Positions 11,206 to 21,283 of a stretch of DNA of 64,000 nucleotides are shown here, in pieces. Position 1 is the stretch's first letter. Each line of letters begins with the position of its first letter. The stretch comes from Scleroderma bovista. Taxonomy: Eukaryota > Basidiomycota > Agaricomycetes > Boletales > Sclerodermataceae. A model generated the notes under the pieces. It was not told the DNA's origin. It did not search any database and worked only from the letters and a program-made list of their open reading frames with translations. The stretch covers positions 1 through 64,000 of the forward strand of contig JAYMGJ010000741.1 of NCBI GenBank assembly GCA_037178675.1, given 5' to 3'. A program made the translations under genes and the position numbers.

Positions 11206-13305
11206 TGTCATGCACCAAACAGGTTAGGTACAGTGAACATGGAAGATAACGCCTATATGGAATGATCCTTATGCGAAGGATAAGCACGACAGACCCTCAT
11301 CGTAGCCATCTATTGCACAAGAAGACTATCCTGATGCGAGAGATGAATGCCAATGCAGACAGTCATCTATCGCACGAGAACCGCCAAGAAGCAGAAGAAA
11401 CTGAAGGAATAATGTCAATTGTGGTATGAGAAAGGAATGCACACGTCTGCAGTCCAACTCCCATACCAGAACAATCAAAGAAGCCAAAGAATTGATGGAG
11501 AAACGAAGGAGAAAGAGAAGAAATGATTTTTAGCGCCCAAATGTCATTTTTAGGCGCCCAGTGCCGGCATTCCGATATTTTGAATAGCTCCGTCGTTTCT
11601 GAAGCTATCAGGCACATGACTATACCGTCAGAGAGCCTAGAGCATGGTCTATTTGCCTGTCAAGTTCCGACGCAAATCTGTTCATTTCCCACGGAGATAT
11701 TCCCCCCGCAATCCAGATGTTCGCTTCATCACTCACTATGGAGTCCGTATTTTCTCTGGATCATTTCTCTGCTATTGCTGCAGATCTCCACTATGTCCTG
11801 CTCTTAGGACAGCCTTTCCCAGAGTTCCCGTGCACTGCCTGGCACATATCTTCCCAGCCTGCTCCCTCAGTCCCTCTCGTTCTCGGTCAGTGCGTTCTCC
11901 TCGTCAGTCCTGTGTCAAGGACGTACTTTGGTCATCTTAGGTCTATTGTCAAGCTTGAGAAGTCTTCTCTGGTCGTCTCTGTGTCCCCTGAGCCCTCAGC
12001 CTATGGTCCCTTCCTCCCAGATACTTGCCATGTCCATCTTCCTCTGTCGTTCGTCTTGCTTCCCTGGATGCGTCGAATTCAATACTCTATCCGCTTCCCT
12101 ACTTTCAGATGATGTCCCCCAGCACCATGACAGTTATGCCCCCACTTTATAGTGCTATTAGGAAGAAGAACCCTCTCTTGTTCTTTCCCAGAAGAGAGCT
12201 CGTCAAGGGAGCCCATGGTTGCGCTTCAGCGGCGCTAGAACACATGCACTATACCTTAGTGTATGCTGACCCCCCAAAAAAGACCTCTGGACCCCTGGTA
12301 CCCTTCTTGTGGCTGTTTTGTCTCGGATCAATCCCCCTATTAATCCCAGATCTTCCCTATTGTTGTCCCATCAAATTCCTGATTGTACACAGCCCCCCAT
12401 CAAACTTCTTAGGCTGTGCATCAATGACTCCTTCTGCTGTGCAGTGACTCATCCCTTGCTTACTGATGCTCTCTTGTCATCAGTATTACTCTATCCCTTT
12501 CGCATTTTTGGTATATTACTCAGCTGATGACTCACTCCCTTACCAATCAATCTTGTCATGCAGCTTACTCATTCCTTTACTCAGCAGCTTATTCATGCTT
12601 CCTATGCTTACTCATTCCTGCTTATCCCTTGCTTACTGATCGCTTACAGACCCCTTACAAAGCTCTTACCAATCCCTTACCAGTCCTTGACAAATTCTAC
12701 TTACTCCCTTCTCTTTTTGTACTTTAATGCTGTGCCCCCCCATGTATTTAAACCCCTGAGCTCAGCCCAGTGAAAAAAGACCCAACTGCACGAAATTATC
12801 CCTCTCTCAGACTCTCTCAATCAGTATCCCTTCAGTCTTTGAGTCCTTGTAGGCTTCAGTGAAGGTCTAAAGGCTCAATATTGTCAAGTTTATCCAAGTT
12901 ATTCAAGATCTATTCTTTATACTAGGCTCAAGCGGAGTCTAGGCTTCATACCAGTCAATCTTCCTCGCCTCTGGACATCAGAGGCATCTCTGCCCCTTTG
13001 CTGCACCAACCTCTAGGTGTAGTATCACTACTTCAGTCTCTGTCAGCCCAATCCCTGCTTTGACACTTCCTAGGCTTTAGGAAGAGTCTAGACCCCTATC
13101 CCCTTCATCATCTATTGTCCCTATACCCCAGGAGTATCCTGCATCATCATCTGCATCACCCTGCTGGTGTAGATCCCCTTTCCCCTCCTCAGCACATCCT
13201 CTCTGGACACCGCAGAGGTAAACCACCACTCGCACTTTTTTGTAGTCCTTTGTTGGTGTTGTGTTTGGGTTATTACTCCGACCCAAATCCACACTTTGAC
13301 TCACA
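11206..13305 (+). mobile_element. 2,100-bp solo LTR, TSD ACGT/ATGT
   Basis: It starts TGTCATGCACCAAACAGG and ends CACTTTGACTCACA. Related copies are at 43666-45765 (minus, also exactly 2,100 bp), 61981 onward (plus, cut by the window end) and 45985-46695 plus 51958-53510 (minus, split by a foldback). The flanks are ACGT (11202-11205) and ATGT (13306-13309), a 4-bp TSD with one CpG-to-TpG change. A TATA-like TATTTAAA lies near 12748, followed by CAGCCCAGTG, a plausible transcription start region. No internal element remains. Six-frame ORFs inside it are non-coding LTR sequence. Confidence 0.9.
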
Positions 13306-14130
13306 ATGTCCATATTCTTTGTTTCAGGATCATGTCCATCTCTGGTTGTGGGATGTCATAAGCTAGGAAGGTGATTAGGGGCTGGTTGGGTGGGGGGGCA
13401 CTATTCAAGTGGAGGATTTGGCATCTTCAGAGGTTGGCGCGATTTCTTTGATTACTTTCCTGAAGAGCCCTATTAGGGCAGGGTGTTTAGCTTCCTGGTC
13501 TTTTCTGTCATATCTGAAGAATCTGACGAAGAATTTTGGCGACTCAGTCTCGCACCACACCTTGACAGCATCTGGGGGGAGTCCTTGTAAGAATTCTCCT
13601 GAAATTCCTCTGTGGATGGGAGGGAAGTTGTCCACTGGGAGGTGGGTGAAATGGTTGTCATTTTGCATTGGCATGCTGAAGGTGACTATGTCGAGGGACA
13701 TTTCTGTGACTGCTGAGAGCATGAGAAAGAGGTCTGGGAGGGCATTGATTGTCGGGGAGATGGTGAGCGGGACAGCCTTGGGGGTGGTGGAGGGTTTGGG
13801 CATAGGATTCACCAGATTTTTGGGGGCGTGCATTGAGTTATGGGTGCCCTCCTGGTCTTCCTGGGAGTCTGACATGTCCATGTCTTCCCCTGACTCAGGG
13901 TGGTCCTCTTGGTTGGCTTGGGTAGGGAGGGGGTGGTAGTGGTGCTTGGATGTGCTCAAAGGGGACAGGGAGGCGGGGTGGGTTGTTGTTTGGGCAGACA
14001 TTCTCTTTGGCATCATTTGTGGGCTACCAAATGAAGAGGGGAAGAAGTGTGCACCAATAGGCTTTTGCATCTGTCGTGGGATGTCAGGCAGTGGGGATGA
14101 AGCTTTCTGCTTATTATTTGCTGGGTCCAT
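13306..14130 (-). pseudogene. LINE-1 ORF1 (gag-like), N-terminal half
   Basis: The frame from ATG at 14130 reads MDPANNKQKASSPLPDIP and is open to 13405 (241 codons). It has a Pro/Ser/acidic region followed by the conserved block FPPIHRGISGEFLQGLPPD and VWCETESPKFFVRFFRYD, typical of fungal LINE ORF1 proteins. After the stop at 13405, a shifted frame gives LITFLAYDIPQPEMDMIL and ends at IWT, exactly at the LTR border (13305/13306); the same frame resumes on the other side with TFPEVS. The frameshift lies in a C/G run near 13395. Start choice: first Met after a stop, just upstream of which the element seems to begin. Confidence 0.82.
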
Positions 14131-14244
14131 GGCTGGGTGTGACGAGCGGGCTGTCTAGCTTAGGTTTTCTGTGGGGGTCATTTTATTCTGTTTTATATTG
14201 TACAGCTATGATCTAGGCCCTTGGTTGTGGTTTCCTGGCCTGTC

Positions 14245-15284
14245 TTATTTATGTATCAACTCAGGTGTAGTGGACAGCTTTGGGGCTAGAGTGAGGGCAT
14301 TTACATTAGGTAGGTAGGGTGGCTGGATTTTATTTGGGTCCATTCCAGTGGGGGAGTTTTGGGAAGGGGCATTCAGGATGTAGGTGGTCAACTGATTGAC
14401 AGAGGGAACAGTAGGGTAAAGTGATAGGGTATATCTAATCATGTGGAGGAGGTGCTACATATACCAAAGATAGTACTGTTCTTTTGAGGTCAGCCCAGTG
14501 GTCAAGTTCACTCCACCAGGTTGATAGGTGGACTATGAAACCAAAGCCTTGGGCTCTGGGGAAGGGGAACAGATGTAGTTCCAGGGTATGGAGCATGTGG
14601 TCCATAACATCTTCAGCACTGATCTCCGGTTCATCTTCGCATATGAGGGTGTTGGCAATTTGCTTTGCATTTTGGGGTGTTGTCCACACGTCCTTGAGAT
14701 AGTTCTTAGGGTTAAGGGGGTTATCATTAGGGAATGAGCCAATTGCAAGGAGGGCTGTAGGGTGGGAAAGGAAGGTGGGCAGTAGTGCTTCAAAGGTTAT
14801 CCATTTGCATGACCATATTCTGATCTTCAGGATCATGCAGTGGGCTGCTTCCAATGAGATCATTACCAGTGTGCATGGGGATGGAGTTGAGTGGGTGGGG
14901 TTCTGGGGGGATGCAGTATGGTGGTGGGGATCCTAGGGGGGCTGATGGTGTGATGGCTGTGAGGGCTGCTGTTAGCACGGCTGTGGGGAGGGTCTGGGTG
15001 CGGTTGGCACAGCTGTCATAGTCAAATATCCTGGCTATGAATTTGAAGCCTGGTTCCGCAAGCCAGCATTGGATGACCTCTGTGGGGAAGGTGTCTAGTG
15101 CCTGGGTGGGGTTGGCTTGGTGTATGAGTGGGAAGCCGTCTGGTGGAGTTGGGGTGATATGGGAGAATGTCATTGGGTGGGGTGTGTGTGGTAGGCTCCT
15201 CAGAAGGGTGGTGGAGAGCTGTAGCTTGATTTCTCTGCAGCAAGGGATGGTTTGCAGTATGTTCTCGTCTTTTTCCTCAGCCAT
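14245..15284 (-). pseudogene. LINE-2 ORF1-like relic
   Basis: The frame from ATG at 15284 begins MAEEKDENILQTIPCC and contains FPLIHQANPTQALDTFPTEV and FKFIARIFDYDS, clearly parallel to the FPPIH..FFVRFFRYD block of LINE-1 ORF1 but too different to be the same family. The reading continues through two frame changes: WITFEALLPTFLSHPTALLA with ISAEDVMDHMLHTLELHLFP (14863-14435) and then a short segment to 14245. No knuckle or ORF2 follows, because the LINE-1 5' end abuts near 14160. It is a truncated, frameshifted remnant. Confidence 0.7.
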
Positions 15285-15534
15285 GGTGTTCTTGCAGTGG
15301 GGTGGGGCAATCTAGGGGGGTGTTTTATCCTCTTATTTAAGTGGGGGGTGAGGCAGCCTCATGTTGGGCTCGTGTTCATTGCGTTGAAAATGTGTGGTTC
15401 ATTGGCTGGTTTTAGGCATTTCTGAGTGGGGGGGCCAGGAGAACCCTGTGCACTGGTTTATTCATTGACGTGCTACCTTGCCCAGCAGCAAACTGTGTGG
15501 GAAAACAGACCATGATAGTGGTAGCGGTTCAAGG
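15285..15534. other. No gene recognised
   Basis: Probably the 5' flank or leader of the LINE-2 relic, ending at a C-run (15535-15543) where the foldback fragment begins. Confidence 0.35.
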
Positions 15535-15717
15535 CCCCCCCCCCTACTTCTAATTTAGGTCTGGCTACAGTAGGGTCTCAAATATACTACCAGTATCTAA
15601 CCATCAGGTTTCTTTAGGGGCTTTTTTCTCATTTGGCAGTGGTAGTTGGCCTGTCGAGTGCTATCAGTCTGATGGTAATTGCCCAATACATTTGGTCAAA
15701 AACCACAGTTATGGCTG
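15535..15717 (+). repeat. Terminal fragment of the long-armed foldback family
   Basis: It matches 39495-39672 in the same orientation, including CTACTTCTAATTTAGGTCTG, and ends at the same terminus ATTGCCCAATACATTTGG...AGTTATGGCTG. Reading outward, the terminus is CAGCCATAACTG, identical to the right end of the 22038-39672 element. Only the outermost ~180 bp are kept, so this is a truncated copy. Confidence 0.75.
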
Positions 15718-16489
15718 CACAGACATGCCAAGCGCTGCGAATGGCACGAAAATGGCTGCAAACAGAATGGAATGTGTCAGAATGCATCAGAACTGATTGA
15801 AACTGCCAGACTCACCTGCAGAGGCTGCAATGCAGCACTCAAATGAGCCAGACGGCTGCAGGGACTGTGCAGACACATTAAGCACACACACGCACATGCA
15901 GAGCATTGGAAATGACACACATACAGCTGAAAATGAAGCAGAGAGCATCAGAATGCACCAAATCGGGTTGAGGACACAAGACTCACCATATATGTGTGAA
16001 ATCGCAACACCCAAGTCTACCTACCAAAGGAAAAGGGTCAGCGCAGGTGACAGAGATGTATTCATACTGTTAAACATGCTAGTCGAAGTCCTGGGCACCA
16101 CAAGTCAATGGATCATCTTTGGACAAGTTGAGGGTGGGGGAGAGGCAATTGTGCCAAGAGTCATTGACAAGATGGCTGGCAATGGTGATGACAATGTGAA
16201 CAGCACGACTAGCAGCGGCCACATCAACTCAAGTCGAGTGGAGGAGGCGCTACTGGCTATAGACAGTCAGCTCAAGCACCAGAGTCAAAGAACTCAAAAT
16301 GACGACTTACCTGTGTCATCCAAGCCACCTATCCAACCTGCAGAATGTCCATACAGACCCGCTAGACATTGACGTTGATGCAGATCACTCAAGATCAAGC
16401 AAATAAACGACAAAAAGGTCAGCCAAATGCAATGCAACAAAATGGCTTACTGTCAAGCACCTACAATCTCCGCCTTGCTGCTGGGTGCT

Positions 16490-17185
16490 ACTCCGACGAA
16501 AAAGGGGACAAGTCCGACGGGAGGAGGTACAACTCCGAAAGGAGGAGACGCAAGTCCGACGTAGAGGAGGACAAGTCCTACAGAGGAGGAGTTCAGCACC
16601 TGAAGAAGGGAAAGGAAGACGTAGGGGGTGAGGGCGTCGGCTTCAGCTTATGTGCTGCACCCTTGGACAGGCTCAGCCCTCGTATTTCGGAGGAGCAGAG
16701 GAGTGACAAAGGAGTAGGAGGAGGAGGAGGAGGAGGAACTTAGAGTCAGACAGAAGCAAGATGGGGACGGGGCTTTGTTGATATTCGTACTAAGGTACGA
16801 GGAAATACACAGAGGCTTATATACTAACTGAAAGGACAGGATCCTTGTGATAAACACAAGACATGTGAAAGGCAGAGTAGGAGAAACACATGAGAGGAGG
16901 AAACACATGGAAGGAGTACATAGCAACAGGGTGACAAGTAAGTGACAGGAAGGAAACAGGGTATGTACCTGGAGGTATGACAGAAGTGGGCCGGACAGGC
17001 CGGAGGAACAGAGTAGGAGTTTGGAGTAGAAACGTCGGAGATGGTAGGAGATGTGTCGGAGCAAAATAGGAGATACGTCGGAGTTGGTAGGAGATACGTC
17101 GGAGTTGGTAGGAGATACGTCGGAGCAAAGAGGAGATGCGTTGGAGCAAGTAGGAGATGTGTAGGAGTTGGCATGGATGTGACAC
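16490..17185. repeat. GA-rich insertion in the old copia-like copy
   Basis: This segment interrupts the alignment between the old and young copies. It is purine-rich on the plus strand with recurrent TCCGAC/GGAG motifs, a G-triplet run at 16719-16738 (GGAGGAGGAGG) and a 21-bp minisatellite near its right end. I could not set exact borders or a TSD. It may be a solo LTR: a TATA-like tatata near 16820 would fit. The short ORFs inside are repeat translations. Confidence 0.45.
17030..17170 (+). repeat. 21-bp minisatellite, about 6.5 units
   Basis: The consensus is roughly GTCGGAGTTGGTAGGAGATAC with variants CAAAATA, CAAAGA and CAAGTA in place of TTGGTA. Because 21 is a multiple of three, all frames stay open and give artificial heptad-like peptides (RRYVGVG). 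Confidence 0.85.
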
Positions 17186-17908
17186 TTACCTATGGTGTGC
17201 ACACATCACACAGCCACACAGTAATGCCTCAATACATTGCTGGGAGGTCCATGGGGCCAGACATTGACATGACCGCATCAAGATCGCACCTATAAACATC
17301 AGCCCAATGCAAAATGGCAAAACAGCTCACCTCAGACATGATTCAATCGTGCAGCCATGTGGAGATGATCCGCAATGTTCCTACAGGGTCATTGGACCCA
17401 GGTGTTGAAAAGACAACAATGTGTTTGGGTGGCTACTACCTCAGATGAGGTGCATTCAACCCAGGGACTTCTGGAGGTCTGGCAAGGCTCCCAGGGACTA
17501 AGGAGACTAGGAAAACTAGAGAGTGGAAGGGTGATTCAGTCACTCCATGACTGAGCTCAAAGATGTACACTGAAGAGAGAGTTTTTTTTGCTTAGTAAGC
17601 TAAGTACAAGCCTACATAGCTAAGGTAAAGAGTCCAGTATCAGTACTACCAATTATACACACTTAGAGACAGGACTGTCTCTATAGCATCAATGCGGGCA
17701 ACTGAAAACACAACCTACAAACATCAATCACAAGCACAAGGAGCGGAATGCTTACCAAGGGCTCTACAAGCTCATACACCTCCTACCACTCAACACAGAC
17801 AATCCCACACAATCAACATCCATTGGAGGTCTTCAATACAGCCTCCAGAGCTTGAAGAAGAACCTGCAAGATTTTAGCTGCGATGATGAGTCTATCACGT
17901 CAAATACA

Positions 17909-18187
17909 TATAGAAAGGTGGTGGTCTGCACAGGGAAGGTCTAGCCTAAAGAGAAGGGAGAAGGAGCTGTAGGTAACCTCAGTATGCTGGCAAGCTACTG
18001 ATATATTAGTATATACCTGTAGGTAACTACAAGGTATTAGTAGGTAGATATGGTGGTTAGTAGATGGTACTCACCCTCAGTATGCTGGCAAGCTACTGAG
18101 GGACTATGGTAATAGACTCTACTGTATGTGCGATGAAAGCTTATGTAAGTATATAAACAAACCATAACAGTCTGTTTATCTCCAACA
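17909..18187 (-). repeat. 3' LTR of the young copia-like element
   Basis: 279 bp; on the minus strand it begins TGTTGGAGATAAACAG and ends CACCTTTCTATA, so the 3' tip is TA and not CA. It contains two copies of CTCAGTATGCTGGCAAGC (plus strand) and a TATA-like stretch. Confidence 0.93.
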
Positions 18188-18200
18188 CTCCCCCATAAAC
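18188..18200 (-). other. Polypurine tract of the young copia-like element
   Basis: Minus-strand TTTATGGGGGAG lies immediately 5' of the 3' LTR, the expected position for priming plus-strand DNA synthesis. It fixes the element's orientation as minus. Confidence 0.8.
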
Positions 18201-18410
18201 AGAGTGGGGTAATGGATAGAAAGGTATAGTAAAAGTAATCAATGAATGTACTTAGCTATATCCAATAAAATGTTGTTCCAAATGAATGTGTCCGATACGA
18301 ATAGTATTTGAGACTTGTTGCGAAGGTTTGGAGTGACTTCCGCGTCGTTACCCGATTTGGTAAGTCGCGTCGTGCTCATATGCCTGTGCTGATTGCAGCG
18401 CGCGAATCTC

Positions 18411-20921
18411 TCATCCGTAGTCTTCGTCGTCGCGCCAAGGCTCCCCCGGCATCCTATATTCGAAGGTAAGTTTATTAACACTTCTGACATCCTTTTTAGG
18501 TTTCCAGATCGACTGGATCGCGTTAACGCGTCCAAGGTGAGTGGTTCCGCCGTTTCGCGTTCGACTGACGTTTGTAGGTTCGATCTTGATCCTTCCGCGT
18601 TGACGCCTGGGTCTAACGACTCCATAGGCTCGATTCGGGGTGTTCCCGTGTGGCTGCGTCGCGCGCGCGCGTCCTAGGTGAGTCGTTTCGCGTTGTTGCG
18701 CTTGGCTGACCTTTATTCGCTCGATCTTGAGTCTTCCGCGACGCCGTCGACGCCTGACGAGTCCGTACGGACGGTTCACGAGTTGGATGGGTGGCCAGGA
18801 CGACACTGGTAAGTCGTTTCGTCCTGATCTTGGGTTGTAGCGCGTATATTGACTCTCTGCAGCCAGCTGCGCTGCATTGACTCGCGTCGAGTCAACGCCG
18901 TCGCCGCTAGTCGTGCCGTCCACGTCGCCAACCTCTCCGTATCCACCGCCGTCGCCATCGCCAGCCCTCTCGCCCTCGACACTTGGCGCAATCGCCTCGT
19001 CTCCGCTCTCAGGTCGTCCAAAGACGATTCTCCGTGTTGGTATCGCGATCGGCGCGTTGAACGGTACGTACACGTCACCGCCGTCGACGCTAACCCTTCT
19101 CCATCGTCTGGTAGGCTTGGGCGTCGTGATTTCGTGCGCCTTAGGTGAGTTTCGCGTCGTCAAACCGTTTCGGCGCGTTCTGACGCGTTCCGTCGCGTTT
19201 ACAGCCGTCTTCGCGTCGTTTCCAACGCATGACGCATGCGTGCGTCCGCTCGAGGCGTTCGTGCGGTTTCCACAGCCGTTTGGCTTGTCTGGAGTCCGTT
19301 TTGCGGCTCCAATAGGTAAGTCTGGCGGTTTCTCTGGTTTTCGGGTTGTTTTGACGATTTCCGTCGCGTTTGCAGTGGTTAACGCGTCCATTTTGACGCA
19401 TGGGACTTCTCCGTGCCCAGTCGACGCGTCCGTGTGGCTCCTAATGCCATCCGTCGCGTTTACGGCGCATTTCGTGTCTCTGACGTCCAGGTACGTCTCT
19501 GCACCCTCACCATGACTGATCACAGCCGTTTCAGCTCTGTTCGACGTGCTCGAAGCGTCCGTCCAGCCTCTCTGTCCATCCGCCTGGCCCCTCGACCGAT
19601 CCGTCTCGCGTCCGGGACCATTCGCGTCACCTGCACGCCAACTCGTGCATCTAAGGTGTATGCGCGCGTTCGTATCGCCGTCATCAACGTACGACGCGAT
19701 TGTCGTCGTCAGGAGCTGCGGCAGCTCGTTCTGAGCGTCTACGCGCTCGAGTTCACGGCCTGGATCGCCATCCGTCTCGTCAACGCACGCTCTCCCGCTC
19801 GTACCCTTCTCGCAGCCTCTCGACTCGACTCCTTCAGCATCCTCGGCCTCTCTCGACTCGCTTGGACGATGCACGCACTTAGGTGTTGCATTTGGCGCAT
19901 TCACGCTGCTCCTCGGGTCTCTCGCCTCGCCGCTCGCATATACTGTCCACTCCCCCTCGAGCGGCAGTTTGTTTGCGCTAGGTACGTCCGCGTTCGTGTT
20001 TTCATCGTGCTGACGACTTTCTTCACAGTAAAATTTTGTTTGTTGGATTTGCGACTCGTGTTCGCGCTCCTCGTCGCCCTCGTTGACTCCACTAGCCCTC
20101 TCCGCCGGTTCTTCGCCCAGCAAGGCTGTCCTGTCGACGTCCGCGACCGTTTCGGTGCCCTCATCAACTCCACAAGCCACCTTCGCCGGTTCTCTGCCCA
20201 GCGTGGCTGTCCTGTCGATGTCCGTATCCATTTCGGGTGGTTTGGCCAACTGGACCATTCCGATCGTGCGCTCTGCCGTCGCGATGCTTTCCGCCACCTC
20301 CTGCTTGCACCCATTTGGCTCGCCCTCAATTGGCAGCCTCGATGTCAGCGGCAGTGAGTTTTGCAGCTCGTTTTGCGGTTCGTGCGGCTCGCCTGTAAGT
20401 AGGACTGATGTCCCATTTGCGCTTTCAGCGCTGGTGCCCATCGCCGAAGCTTCTAAGCTCGTGCGTGGGTCTTTGCGTCCGATGTTTCCGTCGTCGACGT
20501 CTTCATTGCCTCGAGTGAGGTCTTTGGTAGGTGGGTCTTCCCGTTCTGCGCCAGTGGCTGCATTCTCGCTCGTAGGGCTTTTTGCTGACGGATCTCGTTT
20601 GGCATCGTTTGTTCTGGTCGCGAGTTTCTTCGCGCAGGGGTCCACAATGGGTTCACAGTCGCGAAAATAGAATGCGAGGTACCGAAAAACTTCTCGTGCG
20701 TTCTCCAAGAGTCGGATACGAAATTGGAATAGAGGTGGGAGTGTAATGTAGAATAGCATTCGCGCCACTCTGTTTCGATGATCCCAGTCTTTGCTTCCAT
20801 TGTCCGATTCCCAGCCAGCTACAATGCTCAGTAAGTTTTCGGTGGCTGCGACCTCGAGATATTTCGCGCGGTAAATTTTCCAATTTTGACCATCTTCTTC
20901 GAGCTCGGGAATTTTGACCAT
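18411..20921 (-). CDS. 836-codon gag-like ORF of the non-autonomous copia-like element
   Basis: The ATG at 20921 lies 78 bp after the 5' LTR and is the first in frame. The N-terminal ~100 residues (MVKIPELEEDGQNWKIYRAK, then WDHRNRVARMLFYITLPP) resemble the N-terminal part of copia-type Gag, which packs the element RNA. The middle ~500 residues are acidic, Thr/Asn/Glu-rich and partly repeated: DRTATLGREPA and DRTALLGEEPA start near-copies of a ~38-residue unit, and AVNAT recurs three times. The C-terminus has two copies of a basic unit (RGRLKIERIKVS and RGRIKIEPTNVS) that could bind nucleic acid. No zinc knuckle is seen. The ORF is uninterrupted. Caution: the opposite strand carries consensus introns, so this ORF may not be, or may not only be, the functional reading. 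Confidence 0.6.
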   Translation of the reverse strand: MVKIPELEEDGQNWKIYRAKYLEVAATENLLSIVAGWESDNGSKDWDHRNRVARMLFYITLPPLFQFRIRLLENAREVFRYLAFYFRDCEPIVDPCAKKLATRTNDAKRDPSAKSPTSENAATGAEREDPPTKDLTRGNEDVDDGNIGRKDPRTSLEASAMGTSAESANGTSVLLTGEPHEPQNELQNSLPLTSRLPIEGEPNGCKQEVAESIATAERTIGMVQLAKPPEMDTDIDRTATLGREPAKVACGVDEGTETVADVDRTALLGEEPAERASGVNEGDEEREHESQIQQTKFYCEESRQHDENTNADVPSANKLPLEGEWTVYASGEARDPRSSVNAPNATPKCVHRPSESREAEDAEGVESRGCEKGTSGRACVDETDGDPGRELERVDAQNELPQLLTTTIASYVDDGDTNARIHLRCTSWRAGDANGPGRETDRSRGQADGQRGWTDASSTSNRAETAVISHGEGAETYLDVRDTKCAVNATDGIRSHTDASTGHGEVPCVKMDALTTANATEIVKTTRKPEKPPDLPIGAAKRTPDKPNGCGNRTNASSGRTHASCVGNDAKTAVNATERVRTRRNGLTTRNSPKAHEITTPKPTRRWRRVSVDGGDVYVPFNAPIAIPTRRIVFGRPESGDEAIAPSVEGERAGDGDGGGYGEVGDVDGTTSGDGVDSTRVNAAQLAAESQYTRYNPRSGRNDLPVSSWPPIQLVNRPYGLVRRRRRRGRLKIERIKVSQAQQRETTHLGRARATQPHGNTPNRAYGVVRPRRQRGRIKIEPTNVSRTRNGGTTHLGRVNAIQSIWKPKKDVRSVNKLTFEYRMPGEPWRDDEDYG
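18787..19494 (+). other. Candidate spliced gene antisense to the 836-codon ORF
   Basis: On the plus strand, ATG at 18787 (MGGQDDT) is followed by introns 18809-18862 (GTAAGT..TTGAC..CTGCAG), 19064-19114 (GTACGT..GCTAACC..GGTAG), 19145-19204 (GTGAGT..TCTGACG..TTTACAG) and 19316-19375 (GTAAGT..TTGACG..TTTGCAG), then a donor GTACGT at 19491. The first four all split a codon after its first base, and the frame stays open across them. More intron-like signals lie upstream (18360, 18537) and downstream (near 19980 and 20395). Equivalent signals occur in the diverged old copy at 15.7-17.3 kb and 21.3 kb. The encoded protein is not recognised. If real, it is a host-like gene carried antisense within a retroelement; if not, the signals are chance complements of the sense repeats. 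Confidence 0.4.
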
Positions 20922-20985
20922 TTCACTTGTTTTACCTCTGAGTTCCTTTTCTCCTGGTATTCCTTTCCTCCTGGCTAGGCAGAGC

Positions 20986-20999
20986 CAGGGCTCATAACC
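20986..20999 (-). other. Primer-binding site (initiator-Met half-tRNA type)
   Basis: Minus-strand GGTTATGAGCCCTG directly abuts the 5' LTR and is complementary to CAGGGCUCAUAACC, the anticodon stem-loop of fungal initiator tRNA-Met. The same site occurs in element C1 at 37507-37520. Confidence 0.85.
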
Positions 21000-21278
21000 T
21001 ATAGAAAGGTGGTGGTCTGCACAGGGAAGGTCTAGCCTAAAGAGAAGGGAGAAGGAGCTGTAGGTAACCTCAGTATGCTGGCAAGCTACTGATATATTAG
21101 TATATACCTGTAGGTAACTACAAGGTATTAGTAGGTAGATATGGTGGTTAGTAGATGGTACTCACCCTCAGTATGCTGGCAAGCTACTGAGGGACTATGG
21201 TAATAGACTCTACTGTATGTGCGATGAAAGCTTATGTAAGTATATAAACAAACCATAACAGTCTGTTTATCTCCAACA
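21000..21278 (-). repeat. 5' LTR of the young copia-like element
   Basis: 279 bp, apparently identical to 17909-18187. Flanked on the right by the TSD ATACA. Confidence 0.93.
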
Positions 21279-21283
21279 ATACA

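Larger units (their letters stand above)
6229..14130 (-). mobile_element. APE-type LINE (LINE-1 of this window), minus strand, three solo LTR insertions
   Basis: Reading down the minus strand: ORF1 N-terminal half (14130-13306), 2,100-bp solo LTR (13305-11206), ORF1 C-terminal half with a CCHC knuckle (11205-10526), 270-bp solo LTR (10520-10251), ORF1-ORF2 junction, ORF2 endonuclease and start of reverse transcriptase (about 9610-7748), truncated gypsy solo LTR (7747-6661), and the ORF2 C-terminal region (6660-6230). Removing the 2,100-bp LTR joins the ORF1 frame at a Trp-Thr-Phe junction. The reverse transcriptase catalytic core is absent, evidently deleted together with the 5' end of the LTR at 6661. 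The layout resembles the Tad1-like LINEs of basidiomycetes. The 3' end is lost at the boundary with the repeat at 6228. Confidence 0.85.
15718..17908 (+). mobile_element. Old copy of the non-autonomous copia-like family, left part
   Basis: The plus-strand reading 15797-16372 aligns with the C-terminal third of the young element's ORF (minus strand, 18411-20921). Shared blocks are TPK..RKRVSAGDRDVF, FGQVEGGGEAIVP and NDDLPVSSKPPIQ; near 17285 RIKIAPINISPMQNGKTAH matches the last repeat of the young ORF. The copy is rich in TG/CA where the young copy has CG, so it is old. A GA-rich insertion occupies roughly 16490-17185. The young element jumped in at 17908 (TSD ATACA), and the old copy resumes at 21284. 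No functional product is expected. Confidence 0.72.
17909..21278 (-). mobile_element. Young non-autonomous copia-like LTR element (3,370 bp), TSD ATACA
   Basis: Two 279-bp LTRs (17909-18187 and 21000-21278) look identical by eye and bound a 2.8-kb interior. The duplications ATACA lie at 17904-17908 and 21279-21283. Read on the minus strand, the left LTR copy is the 3' LTR, preceded by a purine tract (TATGGGGGAG); the right copy is the 5' LTR, followed at once by GGTTATGAGCCCTG, complementary to the anticodon stem-loop of fungal initiator methionine tRNA, as in Copia/Ty5 half-tRNA priming. There is one 836-codon ORF and no protease, integrase or reverse transcriptase, so it must rely on another element. 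The interior is CpG-rich, unlike its surroundings, which fits a recent insertion. Confidence 0.93.

Noticed and set aside
11644..12447. Several 95-140 codon ORFs in the 2.1-kb LTR, repeated in all copies
   Set aside because: They occur in all frames, lack domains and lie in LTR sequence shared by every copy; conservation reflects the repeat.
19413..20357. 314-codon plus-strand ORF opposite the 836-codon ORF
   Set aside because: Its composition is Arg/Leu/Ser-rich as expected from reading GC-rich coding sequence backwards, and it runs through intron-like signals. I do not call it as an unspliced gene.
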